This document shows positions 24,966 through 33,587 of a stretch of 64,000 nt of DNA, piece by piece. Location of the stretch: contig CALXNA010000002.1 of NCBI GenBank assembly GCA_944389615.1, forward strand, positions 1 to 64,000, in the 5' to 3' direction. Numbering within the stretch: the stretch's first letter is position 1; every line of letters starts with the position of its first letter. The notes beneath the pieces are model-generated. The model was not told the DNA's origin and did no database searches. It worked only from the letters and a program-made list of their open reading frames with translations. The DNA comes from an uncultured Anaerobiospirillum sp. Its GTDB lineage: Bacteria > Pseudomonadota > Gammaproteobacteria > Enterobacterales > Succinivibrionaceae. The position numbers and the translations under genes are program-made.

Positions 24966-26456
24966 CTATTGCTGAGCATGGTTCTCTGTTGCTTGCTCGG
25001 CCGGGGCGGGCGCTGAGGTTGCTGCCGGAGCGTTTGCGGCAGTGGCGGTGGCGGGGCTGGCTGCTGCTGCGGCAGCAGCGCGGCGCGCGCGCACAACGGC
25101 GATGCGGTTCTTAAGGCACAGCAGGCAGAAGACGAGGCCAACGCCGTAGGAGAGCGAGGATAAGGTCAAGGACAGATGGATCGAGCCGCTGAGCTCGGTG
25201 ACATATTGCGCGGTGCCGACCGCGGCGCTGATGGTGTAATGAAGCAGGGCCGTGAGGATGGCCATCGAGGCGGCTTGGCCCACGGTACGCGAGAGTGACT
25301 GCACCGCCGAGGCCATGGCGTATTGGTACGGGTCGACCGAGCTCATCACGATGACGGTGTTGGGGGCCGAGAACAGGCCAAAGCCAAGGCCCAACAGGAC
25401 TTGGGCCGAGAAGATCAGGCCCAAACTGCTCTCGGGATTGAGCCAGAACAGGACGATGACGCCGGTCAGGCACATGCTCATACCGGTGATGGTGAGGTAC
25501 TGCGGGCCGACCATATGACTGAGCTTGCCTGAAAACGAGGAGCTCAGCACCATCAAGAACGGCTGCACCATCAGGATAAGGCCGGTGGTCGCCGCGGCAT
25601 AGCCCAAGATGAGCTGCAGGTGCATGGCGATGAGCAAGGTGAAGACGAAGCTGGCCAAGTAGTGGAAGGTCGAGGCTAAGAGCGCGTACTTGAGGACGTT
25701 ATTGCCCCAGATGAACTTGAGCGGCAGTAGCGGCTCTGCTGAGCGATACTCAATGATAAGGTAGCCCACCAAGGCAAGGAGCGCGACGACTAAGACATAG
25801 AGGAAGGCGCTGTAGCTGGTGTAGCTTGAGAGCGTGAGCAGGATGATAAGACCCAGCGCAAAAGAAGCGGCCATGCGCCCAAGCGGCATCTTGTTCGTGA
25901 TGGGCTTGTCCTTGGGTTCGTGGTAGGTCAAGCCATAGGCGATCAAGAGACCTACAGCGGTGATGTAGAACATGGTGCGCCAGCCTAAGGTGTCCACGAT
26001 CAGGCCCGAGATAAACGGCGAAAGGGTGAGGCCTGCGTAGACTGAGGAGACGTTGTAGGCGATAGCAAAGGAGCGGTATTCACGCTCCACGCGCTGCGAG
26101 ATCAAGGCAATGGCGGTGCAAAAGACCAAGGACAGCGACACGCCTTGGAGGCCACGGATGAGTGCGCCGGAGACCAGCTCCGGGGCCAAGGTCACGGCAA
26201 AGCTCAAGATGCCTGAGCTCAGCGCACCGATAAGGAAGATGTTGAGATAGCCAAAGCGGTTAGCAAGGGCGCTGGAGGCAAGTAAGAAGGCGGCGGAACT
26301 GGCGGTGAAGGCGTTGATCATCCAAGTGACATTCTCCGGGGAGCAGTCATAGTCTTGGGCGATGAACGGCATGGCGATGTTGAGCGAAGAGCCCATGAAC
26401 GAGGTCAGAAACGACGTCATGCACAGAGCGATCAAGAGTTTGAGGTGTTTGCGCAT
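24966..26456 (-). CDS. MFS transporter, DHA2/EmrB-like
   Basis: This is an inner-membrane proton-coupled exporter with about 12-14 helices. After MRKHLKLLIALCMTSF it shows SLNIAMPFIAQDY, NVTWMINAFTASSAAFLL (family motif D1-like), GRMAASFALG and YQYAMASAVQSLSRTVGQAAS. Length is 496 residues from the ATG at 26456, which is preceded by GGAA; an in-frame TTG at 26483 is less likely. The C-terminal 45 residues are Ala/Pro-rich low complexity. Substrates of such proteins are drugs or metabolites, and none is indicated here. It could be co-transcribed with the tandem GNAT gene 50 bp downstream. Confidence 0.85.
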   Translation of the reverse strand: MRKHLKLLIALCMTSFLTSFMGSSLNIAMPFIAQDYDCSPENVTWMINAFTASSAAFLLASSALANRFGYLNIFLIGALSSGILSFAVTLAPELVSGALIRGLQGVSLSLVFCTAIALISQRVEREYRSFAIAYNVSSVYAGLTLSPFISGLIVDTLGWRTMFYITAVGLLIAYGLTYHEPKDKPITNKMPLGRMAASFALGLIILLTLSSYTSYSAFLYVLVVALLALVGYLIIEYRSAEPLLPLKFIWGNNVLKYALLASTFHYLASFVFTLLIAMHLQLILGYAAATTGLILMVQPFLMVLSSSFSGKLSHMVGPQYLTITGMSMCLTGVIVLFWLNPESSLGLIFSAQVLLGLGFGLFSAPNTVIVMSSVDPYQYAMASAVQSLSRTVGQAASMAILTALLHYTISAAVGTAQYVTELSGSIHLSLTLSSLSYGVGLVFCLLCLKNRIAVVRARRAAAAAAASPATATAANAPAATSAPAPAEQATENHAQQ

Positions 26457-26749
26457 TGATGATTCCGCGTGGCAAAAGGGCAACGGCCTCGATCATAGAT
26501 CTTTTGGTGCGCTCAGGTAAGCATACGGCCGCGCTCCCGCCCTACTTTGGCGCGCCGCGCTGAGCTCTGCACTGAGCTCAGCGCTCTGCCGGCTTGGCTG
26601 TGCATCTGCGCTTGGGCAACTCGCGCCTAGCATGCCTCTCCACCCCACACCTTCTCTGCGCTCCCGCCAGTTACGCGCGGTCGGATTTCAGGGGCGGTCG
26701 CTGGTGTAGCGGATGGGGAGTAGGGGCTGGTCGGGGAGGAGTTGGGCAC

Positions 26750-26755
26750 GTGCAC
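26750..26755. promoter_or_regulatory. GTGCAC site upstream of the GH5 gene
   Basis: CGTGCACG (26749-26756), inside GGCACGTGCACGC, is an 8-bp palindrome containing the GTGCAC hexamer. The same hexamer is doubled at 26882-26893 and repeated before the AspT-like gene. The surrounding 26457-26922 gap holds no supported gene. Confidence 0.35.
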
Positions 26756-26878
26756 GCGATTTTGGGGTAAGGTTGCGATGAGCTTCACAAAATGCGGGGT
26801 GATCGCGCGACTATTGGCTTAAATCTGGGTAAAATCGGCAGCCATTTAGGGCGCATTCGCGCCTTTTTCACAGCTGAA

Positions 26879-26896
26879 TACGTGCACGTGCACGTA
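26879..26896. promoter_or_regulatory. Perfect 18-bp palindrome before the GH5 gene
   Basis: TACGTGCACGTGCACGTA reads identically on both strands over 18 bp and contains two abutting GTGCAC hexamers. It ends 26 bp before the GH5 start codon, next to the ribosome-binding site GGGGAGG, so a bound protein would block transcription or early elongation. Confidence 0.6.
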
Positions 26897-26922
26897 AGCT
26901 TGAGTGGTTGAGGGGAGGTTTC

Positions 26923-28101
26923 ATGGCTGATTTCGTTCAGGGCGTGAACTTAGGTAACTGGCTGGTCTTAGAGAAGTGGATGAGTCCGCAGACCTTCGCC
27001 GGTTCGGATGCTGATGATGAGTACTATCTGCCGCGCACGTTAGATCGCGCCACCTACGAGGCCCGGATCGCGCAGCACCGCGCCGAGTACATCTCCGAGC
27101 GAGACTTCGTTTTGCTCCGCGGTATGGGCATCACCAGCGTGCGCATTCCGGTGCCTTATTTCATCTTCGGTGACCGCGAGCCTTTTATCGGCTGCTTAGC
27201 CGAGCTCGACAATGCCTTGGCGTGGGGCGCGCACTATGGCATCTCGGTGCTGATTGATCTGCACACCGCGCCGATGAGCCAAAACGGCTTTGACAATGGT
27301 GGCATGCAGGGCGTCTGCCGCTTCAGCCAACTGCCCGACGAGGTCGAGTTTGTCCTCTCAGTGCTGGAGCGCTTAGCGCAGCGCTATGGCGCGCACCCGG
27401 CCTTGTATGGCATTCAAATCCTCAATGAGCCAATCACCGAGCGCATGTGGCGCCTGATAAACGTCCCGCAGCGCTACCCGGCCCGCGAACCGGAGCTCGC
27501 CCAAGGCTCGGGGCCGAACAGCCTGAGCTTCTTGCGTGACTTCTATACTGAGGCCTATGCGCGCATGGCCCCGCACTTAGCCCCGGGCAAGAAGGTCGTA
27601 TTCCACGACGGCTTTGAGCTCCTCGCATGGCAAGACTTCATGGTCGACCGCAGCAAGTACCCTAACGTCGTGCTTGATACGCACCAGTACCTGATGATGG
27701 CCGAGATGGATCATTGCGAACAGAAGCTTGAGGGCTACCTCAACTTCTTAGAGCACGAGCTGGCTCCGCAATATCAGGAAGCGGCCGCGGTGCATGATGT
27801 CATCTGCGGTGAGTGGTGCCTCTTTAACTCCTTGGCCTGCGGCTATGACACCAAGGGCGGCCAGAGCGTGCTCAATGGCGTCACCGCTGACGAGCAAACG
27901 CAAGGCCTGACCCTCGCCGAGCGCACCGCTATTTACCAAGAGCTCAATCGCGCGCAGATGAAGGTCTGGCACTTGGGCGTCGGTCAGTACTACTGGAACT
28001 ACAAGATCTTGTTTGACACGGTCAACTCGACCAACTGGCGCGGCTGGGATGCTTGGGATGCCGGGCGCAGCTATGCCTTTGACTGGTTTAAGCCACTGTA
28101 A
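26923..28101 (+). CDS. GH5-family glycoside hydrolase, cytoplasmic
   Basis: This is a (beta/alpha)8 retaining glycosidase. It opens GVNLGNWLVLEKWMSPQTF, like exo-beta-1,3-glucanase-type GH5 members. Glu169 in QILNEP is the acid/base and Glu297 in ICGEW the nucleophile. VLIDLHTAPMSQNG gives the conserved histidine. There is no signal peptide, so it trims imported oligosaccharides. ATG 26923 follows GGGGAGG; an in-frame TTG upstream is unlikely. The length is 392 residues. It is 9 bp from the GH43 gene and clearly co-transcribed. The substrate (beta-glucan, beta-galactan or another) cannot be told from the sequence. Confidence 0.85.
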   Translation: MADFVQGVNLGNWLVLEKWMSPQTFAGSDADDEYYLPRTLDRATYEARIAQHRAEYISERDFVLLRGMGITSVRIPVPYFIFGDREPFIGCLAELDNALAWGAHYGISVLIDLHTAPMSQNGFDNGGMQGVCRFSQLPDEVEFVLSVLERLAQRYGAHPALYGIQILNEPITERMWRLINVPQRYPAREPELAQGSGPNSLSFLRDFYTEAYARMAPHLAPGKKVVFHDGFELLAWQDFMVDRSKYPNVVLDTHQYLMMAEMDHCEQKLEGYLNFLEHELAPQYQEAAAVHDVICGEWCLFNSLACGYDTKGGQSVLNGVTADEQTQGLTLAERTAIYQELNRAQMKVWHLGVGQYYWNYKILFDTVNSTNWRGWDAWDAGRSYAFDWFKPL

Positions 28102-28110
28102 GGAGGCCAC

Positions 28111-29778
28111 ATGATCACTAATCCGATTTTTAAGGGCTTCAACCCCGATCCGTGCATCTGCCGCAAAGGCGATGACTACTACTGCGCGGTCTCCAGCTTC
28201 GAGTGGCTGCCGGGCATCCCGATCTACCACTCGCGCGACTTGGTGCACTGGGAGCTGCTCACTCACGTCTTAACCGATCAGGTGAACCTGCAGCGCCTGC
28301 CCAGCGCTAAGGGCATTTGGGCCCCATGCCTGACCTATTGTGCGGCCGAAGACAAGTTCTACGTCGTCTACGGCGTCATGAACTCGATGAACGCCCGCTA
28401 CTTTGACGTCGACAACTTCGTCATTACCGCAAGTGACATCTGCGGCCCATGGTCGGAGCCGGTGTACCTGCACTCAGCGGGCTTTGATGCCTCCATGCTG
28501 CACGATGACGATGGGCGTAAATATGTGGTGTCACTGGAGTGGGAAACGCGCTTGGGCTACGAGAAACCGGGGGTGATCTGCCTGTGCGAGTACGATCCTA
28601 AGGCCCAAGCCATTGTGGGCTACCCGAAGCGCATCTACCGCGGTGCCACCAACCGTGGCTGCATCGAGGCGCCGCACCTGACCAAGCGCAACGGCTACTA
28701 CTACTTGATGTGCGCCGAAGGCGGCACCGGCTATAACCATGCCGTCACCATGGGGCGCAGCACCAATGTCTGGGGCCCATATGAGGGCGATCCGGTCGGC
28801 GCTATTGTCACCTCGGTGGTCAACAACTCCAACGAGCGCGCCGACGATGATCACTTAAAGCCCCGCTACTTCAACCCTGACTCAGTGCTGCAAAAGTCCG
28901 GACACGGCTCCTACGTCGACCTGCCTAATGGCGAGACGTACTTGGTGCACCTCACTTCCCGGCCTTTTGTCCCCGAGCTACGTTGCACCTTAGGCCGTGA
29001 AACCGCGATCCAAAAGATGCACTGGACGGAAGATGGCTGGCTGCGTATGGCCGACGGCTCGACCTTGGCCAAAGTTGAGGTGCCAGAGCCTAACCTGCCC
29101 GCTGTACCAATGCCGCAGGTGCCGAGTTTTGATGACTTCGACGGCCCACTGGGCAATTGGTACTACGCCCCGCGCATTTTGCCGGAGAGCTTTGCCACCA
29201 CCAGTAAGCGCCCGGGCTATGTCACCTTACGCGGACAGGAGTCGCGTACCTCTCTCAATAAGGTTTCGATCTTGGCGCGCAAACTCACCTCGGTCTACGC
29301 CACCATCACGACCTGCATGGACTTCCACCCTGAGGTCTACCAGCACAGCGCCGGTCTCATTGTCTATTACGACAATATGAACTACGTCAACCTGCGCAAG
29401 TACTACTCGCAGACCTTAGGCGGCAGCGCCATCGGCATCACGCACCTCGAGAATGGCACCAAGGACGAGATGATCGCCACGCGCACCGCGGTCGATGACA
29501 GCCGCGAGTTGATCTTCCGTGTGGTCATCACGGGCAAGAGCTTCCACTTTGAGTGGGGCTATGCTGAGGAAGGCGCCACGGGCAAGGCCAAAGTCGGGTC
29601 GCTGCAGCGCATTGGCCCGGACTTTGACACCACCAAGTTCTCAGATGAGTTCTGCAAGTTCGGTGAGTTCACCGGCACCTTTGTGGGACTTACCTGCGCC
29701 GACCGCTTGCTGCATCAGCACTGTGCCGACTTTGACTTCTTCGACTACGACGCCGACGAAACCAAGCCGGTCGCCTAA
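28111..29778 (+). CDS. GH43 beta-xylosidase/alpha-L-arabinofuranosidase (subfamily 11-like)
   Basis: This is an inverting exo-glycosidase that removes xylose or arabinofuranose from oligosaccharide ends. The N-terminal five-blade propeller has Asp13 (GFNPDP, base), Asp126 (GFDAS, pKa modulator) and Glu186 (IEAPHL, acid). LGRETAIQKMHW and the C-terminal beta-sandwich (about residues 345-545, GH43_C2) match the Selenomonas SXA-like layout. The 555-residue length is normal and there is no signal peptide. AAGGAGG precedes the ATG. It follows the GH5 gene. In this locus a role on arabinosylated galactan is plausible; xylo-oligosaccharides are the alternative. Confidence 0.9.
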   Translation: MITNPIFKGFNPDPCICRKGDDYYCAVSSFEWLPGIPIYHSRDLVHWELLTHVLTDQVNLQRLPSAKGIWAPCLTYCAAEDKFYVVYGVMNSMNARYFDVDNFVITASDICGPWSEPVYLHSAGFDASMLHDDDGRKYVVSLEWETRLGYEKPGVICLCEYDPKAQAIVGYPKRIYRGATNRGCIEAPHLTKRNGYYYLMCAEGGTGYNHAVTMGRSTNVWGPYEGDPVGAIVTSVVNNSNERADDDHLKPRYFNPDSVLQKSGHGSYVDLPNGETYLVHLTSRPFVPELRCTLGRETAIQKMHWTEDGWLRMADGSTLAKVEVPEPNLPAVPMPQVPSFDDFDGPLGNWYYAPRILPESFATTSKRPGYVTLRGQESRTSLNKVSILARKLTSVYATITTCMDFHPEVYQHSAGLIVYYDNMNYVNLRKYYSQTLGGSAIGITHLENGTKDEMIATRTAVDDSRELIFRVVITGKSFHFEWGYAEEGATGKAKVGSLQRIGPDFDTTKFSDEFCKFGEFTGTFVGLTCADRLLHQHCADFDFFDYDADETKPVA

Positions 29779-29931
29779 CCCGCCCGCAGTACGAGCTCCT
29801 GCGCCCAACCTCACAAAAGGCGCAGTAACTGTAGGCCATACAGTCAATTGCGGCCATAGTCAGGTGCGCAGAGCGTAGTCGCGGCGGGCGTGCGTGCGCT
29901 ACCATGCTGGTATCAGTTGTGTGAGGACATT

Positions 29932-30540
29932 ATGGAATTTGATACCAGCAAATTAGTGTGGACGCGCCAGCCTAAGAGCTGCGTCATTACCCCAGAGCGC
30001 ATCGAGATTGAGACGCTGCCGCATACCGATCTGTGGCAGCGCACTTACTACCATTTCCGTAACGACAATGCCCCGGTGCTGCAGCTCAGCTGCGCCGAGC
30101 CCTTCTTTTCCTTTGTGGTCAAGACGGACTTTGCCTCAAGCCACCACCGCTTCGACCAATGCGGCGTCGTGCTCTATCTTGACAGCGAAAACTGGCTTAA
30201 GGGCTCGATCGAGTATGAAAACGAGCGCTTTGCCCACTTAGGCAGCGTCGTGACCAATCAGGGCTACTCCGATTGGGCCACCACGGAGATACCCGCTTCG
30301 GTCAAGTCGATGTGGTACCGCTTAAGCCGCCGTCAGGACGATTTCCGCATCGAATGCTCCGAAGATGGCGTGACCTTCAAGCAGATGCGCGTCTGCCATC
30401 TGCACGCAGCACAAGGCCCCGTCCAGTTTGGCGTCTACGCCTGCAGCCCTGAGGACTCCTCGTTTACCGCAGTTTTCACCCACATGGCCCTCGGCCCATG
30501 TCTCTGGCAAGCCCACGACGGCCAGCAGCCCGACGCATAG
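29932..30540 (+). CDS. DUF1349-like beta-sandwich protein
   Basis: This is a 202-residue cytoplasmic protein of the DUF1349/concanavalin-like fold. Typical segments are PFFSFVVKTDF, FDQCGVVLYLDSENWLKGSIE and FGVYACSPEDSSFTAVFTHM. DUF1349 proteins accompany sugar-degradation genes and resemble the C-terminal domain of GH43 proteins, so a carbohydrate-related role is likely, but the reaction is unknown. ATG 29932 follows GAGGA. It is 154 bp after the GH43 gene on the same strand and may be the third gene of that operon. Confidence 0.75.
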   Translation: MEFDTSKLVWTRQPKSCVITPERIEIETLPHTDLWQRTYYHFRNDNAPVLQLSCAEPFFSFVVKTDFASSHHRFDQCGVVLYLDSENWLKGSIEYENERFAHLGSVVTNQGYSDWATTEIPASVKSMWYRLSRRQDDFRIECSEDGVTFKQMRVCHLHAAQGPVQFGVYACSPEDSSFTAVFTHMALGPCLWQAHDGQQPDA

Positions 30541-30553
30541 CGCCGATAGGGCC

Positions 30554-30800
30554 CCTTAGCGACCACACCAAGTGGCCCGCATCTGAAGCGGCAAGCGTCG
30601 CCGCGGCCCGAGCGCTCGCCCACGCCAGAGCGCAGGCCTAGGCCCTTATGCTCCTTAGAGACCTTGCAAAGTGGCTCGCACCTGAAACGACAAACGACAA
30701 GCGGTAAGCGTCGCTGCGGCTCAAGTGGCCACAGTGCCCAGCCTTAGCGCAGGCCCAAGTCCTCTGCTCCTTAGAGACCAATACCAAGTGGCCTGCGCCT
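30554..30800 (+). repeat. Three copies of the ~100-120-bp intergenic repeat
   Basis: The core CCTTAGCGACC/CCTTAGAGACC occurs at 30554-30564, 30653-30663 and 30769-30779. Each is followed by AAGTGGC(C/T)(C/T)GC-CTGAA-CG and GC(A/G)AGCGTCGC. It is the same family as at 23.5 kb (inverted) and 0.17 kb. Confidence 0.75.
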
Positions 30801-30842
30801 GAAGTGGTGGCGCGCGTCGCGGCTCCCGCGGAGCTGGGGCAG

Positions 30843-30880
30843 ATGTCCACTAAAGGGCGCGTTTGCTGGTCGGTGGACAT
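30843..30880. other. Inverted repeat past the repeat array
   Basis: ATGTCCAC (30843-30850) and GTGGACAT (30873-30880) form a perfect 8-bp inverted repeat with a 22-bp spacer. No T-tract follows. The rest of 30541-31650 has no convincing gene; candidate frames there are short and overlap repeats. Confidence 0.35.
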
Positions 30881-30981
30881 TGCGCTTGGGCCTTCTTTTG
30901 GGACGGCGGCAGCGCCCCTAGCTCCATTTTTTGACAGCCTACGCACAAGAAATCGCAAGCTCTAGGGCTATTTGCGACACA

Positions 30982-31285
30982 GTGCACGTTTGGTCAAATT
31001 CGGCAACAAAGCGCAAGTAGAGGCGTTGTATGCTAGAAGTCGGCGTGCGTTTGTGACTGTTTTAAAATAGTGCACGGAGCTCAGGGCACTCAGCCTTCGT
31101 GGTTTTGTCTCCAGTTGCGTCATTTTGCTGACAAAGTGCACAGCGCTGCGCTTTTTACTTGCATTCACCTTGCTTTTGTCAGGTGTTTTGTCGACAATAT
31201 TGCAAATTTTTTGCAGCCGTGCTGCATCATCTTGGCGCATTGTGGCGCGCAAGGGAGTACTTTGGTGTTGCACTATGGTGCACCA
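30982..31285. promoter_or_regulatory. Cluster of four GTGCAC sites upstream of the AspT-like gene
   Basis: GTGCAC occurs at 30982, 31070, 31136 and 31278; the last sits inside the perfect palindrome TGGTGCACCA (31276-31285). About 0.07 would be expected by chance in 300 bp. This stretch is also richer in A and T than its surroundings, as promoter regions are. The shared hexamer links it to the GH5 upstream region. Confidence 0.4.
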
Positions 31286-31650
31286 ACTTGAGCTTCCTTG
31301 TGGTCAAGCATGGGCTAGATTTTGCTCCTGCGGCGGTGCAAGTAGGCAGACGCTCAGTCTGCGTGCTTGGTAGATCACCTGCCAAGGCAAGGCTCAACCG
31401 TAAGCTGTCCGGAGGCTGTCGCGAGGCTGTACGTGAGGCTGTGTGGCGCTTTACGCCACAGCTGAGGCGAGGTTAGAGGCTCGCTTAAGTTGGTACTTGG
31501 TCAAGTAACATCGTGCTGATGTGGCTCCTTGGCAGTAGGTGGTCGTGGTGAGATTGGATGCTTCCCGCTTGAGGCGTGGCTAGGCAGCAGTTGCGTGCAG
31601 GTGCTGCCTAGCCATCGCCGAGCGTGAGTTTCCGTGATTGGTAGATAGAT

Positions 31651-33390
31651 ATGGCTACAATTCCTTTTTTAACCTTAGCAATCTCGATTGCTGCGGTATT
31701 GGGAATTTTGCTCGGCGAAGTGCGCTATCGTGGTATCGGCCTTGGTATCGGTGGCGTCCTGTTCTCAGGTATCTTCGTCGGACATTTTGCCCATGAGTGG
31801 TTTGATTTGACCATTCGTACCGCCGAGGGTGCCACCGCAGCAGGTGAAATCTTAGGCTACGTCCAAGAGTTCGGCTTAATCTTGTTCGTTTACGCCATTG
31901 GTGTGCAGGTGGGCCCAAGCTTCTTTTCGTCCTTGCGCTCCATGGGTGCCAAGCTCATCGGCTGGGTGCTCATCATCATCCTGATGGGCTGCTCGATCGC
32001 CTTGATCATGCACTTCGTCGGCTACGTCAAGATCGACGCCATGGTCGGTATGTACTCCGGTGCTATCACCAATACCCCAGCCTTAGGTGCCGCCAACCAG
32101 ATGATTCTGGACATGCAGCAGGTCTTAAGCGCGCAAGGTATTGATGCTAAGAACCAAGGCTTCGACCAGTTCGTCGTGCCTTCGGCCTACGCTATGGCTT
32201 ACCCATTTGGCGTCTGCGGCATTCTCCTGACCATGATCTTGCTCAGGATCATCTTCCGCGTTGATATCGCCAAGGCCGGTCAAGAGTACCAAGAGGCCAA
32301 GAGCGGCGGTAAGCCTGCCATTAAGACGGTCAACGTCATCGTCACCCACCCAGATTACTTCGGCAAGACCTTAGGTCAGCTCCAAGGCATCAAGGACGAG
32401 AGCTACGTCATCTCCCGTATCAAGCGCGGCAATGACCTCATCGTACCGCACCACGAGACCGTGATCGCCGAAGGCGACATCCTCCACTTGGTCGGTGCTG
32501 AGCCGCAGCTCAATCGCGCCGTCGAGCGCATGGGTGAGAAGGCTGACAACGTCTTTACTACCACCACCCGTGGCACCAACAAGATCGTCAAGCGCATCGT
32601 CGTTACCAACAACAGCGTCATCGGTAAGCACATCGGTGACCTGCACTTAGAAGAGCGCTTTGACATCGTCGCCTCGCGCCTGTTCCGTGCCGGTGTTCAA
32701 TTCGTGCCAACCCACGATATGCGCCTGCAATTTGGTGACTACTTAAACGTCTTAGGTACCGCCGAGAACATCGAGGCGGCCGCCAAGACCTTAGGTAACT
32801 CCGACACTGAGCTGCACAAGGTCGCCATGCTGCCAATCTTCATTGGCTTGATCTTAGGTATTCTCTTAGGCTCGATCCCGATCCCAGTCTCAGGCGTCCC
32901 AGCTCCAATGAAGTTAGGTGTCGCCGGTGGCCCTCTGGTTATGGCCATCTTACTTGCGCGCTTTGGCGGCACGTGGACGGGTAATCGCATCCGCTGGTAT
33001 ATGCCGGCCGCAGGCCTGTCGGCCCTGCGTGAGATCGGTATTACCCTGTTCTTATCGATCGTCGGTATCTGCGCCGGTGCTAACGGCTTCTGGTACACCT
33101 TGACCGAAGGCCCGGGCGTCCAATGGATGTTAGGCGGTATCTTTATAACCTTCATCCCGCTGTTTGTTGTCGGCTTCTTGGCCTACAAGATCTCCAAGAT
33201 CAACTACCTCGTCTTGTGCGGTATGATCGCAGGCTCGATGACTGATCCGCCAGCCTTAGCCTTCGCCAATGGCTTGCACTCCAACCCAGAGGCTTCGTCC
33301 TTAGGTTACGCCACGGTTTACCCAGTAACCATGTTCCTGCGTATTCTGTCGCCGCAAGTCATGATCATCATCGCCGTCCTCGCGATGTAG
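31651..33390 (+). CDS. AspT/YidE-family membrane carrier with two RCK_C domains
   Basis: This inner-membrane transporter belongs to the aspartate:alanine exchanger family, whose relatives include YidE/YbjL and the SucE succinate exporter. It has two repeated hydrophobic halves (about residues 1-190 and 395-579), with FVYAIGVQVGPSFF, GAITNTPALGAAN and MTDPPALAFAN as family motifs. Between them lie two RCK_C (TrkA-C) domains, near 225-300 and 310-385. The 579-residue length fits. A carboxylate such as succinate or aspartate is a reasonable cargo for a fermenter but is not shown. It forms a single-gene unit with a long upstream region. Confidence 0.88.
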   Translation: MATIPFLTLAISIAAVLGILLGEVRYRGIGLGIGGVLFSGIFVGHFAHEWFDLTIRTAEGATAAGEILGYVQEFGLILFVYAIGVQVGPSFFSSLRSMGAKLIGWVLIIILMGCSIALIMHFVGYVKIDAMVGMYSGAITNTPALGAANQMILDMQQVLSAQGIDAKNQGFDQFVVPSAYAMAYPFGVCGILLTMILLRIIFRVDIAKAGQEYQEAKSGGKPAIKTVNVIVTHPDYFGKTLGQLQGIKDESYVISRIKRGNDLIVPHHETVIAEGDILHLVGAEPQLNRAVERMGEKADNVFTTTTRGTNKIVKRIVVTNNSVIGKHIGDLHLEERFDIVASRLFRAGVQFVPTHDMRLQFGDYLNVLGTAENIEAAAKTLGNSDTELHKVAMLPIFIGLILGILLGSIPIPVSGVPAPMKLGVAGGPLVMAILLARFGGTWTGNRIRWYMPAAGLSALREIGITLFLSIVGICAGANGFWYTLTEGPGVQWMLGGIFITFIPLFVVGFLAYKISKINYLVLCGMIAGSMTDPPALAFANGLHSNPEASSLGYATVYPVTMFLRILSPQVMIIIAVLAM

Positions 33391-33455
33391 CGCTGTGACC
33401 CACAGCATGTGACCACAGCGCTGTGATAATCTGCGGTGCCCTCTAACGCCGCGCG

Positions 33456-33502
33456 CAACAGGCCGTACCCGCGCCCTCATCAGGCATGGATACGGCCTGT
33501 TG
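33456..33502 (+). terminator. Inverted repeat/terminator after the AspT-like gene
   Basis: CAACAGGCCGTA (33456-33467) and TACGGCCTGTTG (33491-33502) form a perfect 12-bp stem with a 23-nt loop. Only a short T stretch follows, so termination may be incomplete. Confidence 0.55.
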
Positions 33503-33528
33503 GCGTTACATGCTATCATGACGGCCTA

Positions 33529-33576
33529 AAGAGCCCAGAAACTCAAGAGCCCGGAAACTCAAGAGCCCGGAAACGC
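33529..33576 (+). repeat. Three 16-bp tandem repeats before a start codon
   Basis: AAGAGCCCRGAAACTC is repeated at 33529-33544, 33545-33560 and 33561-33576, with only one or two changes. The array ends 11 bp before the GTG start of the next gene and abuts its ribosome-binding site, so copy number could affect spacing or expression. Confidence 0.75.
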
Positions 33577-33587
33577 AGGAGGGCGTA

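Noticed and set aside
30541..31650. Several 60-105 codon frames in the 1.1-kb gap before the AspT-like gene
   Set aside because: They overlap the dispersed repeats or GTGCAC sites, exist in mutually overlapping frames, and lack ribosome-binding sites.
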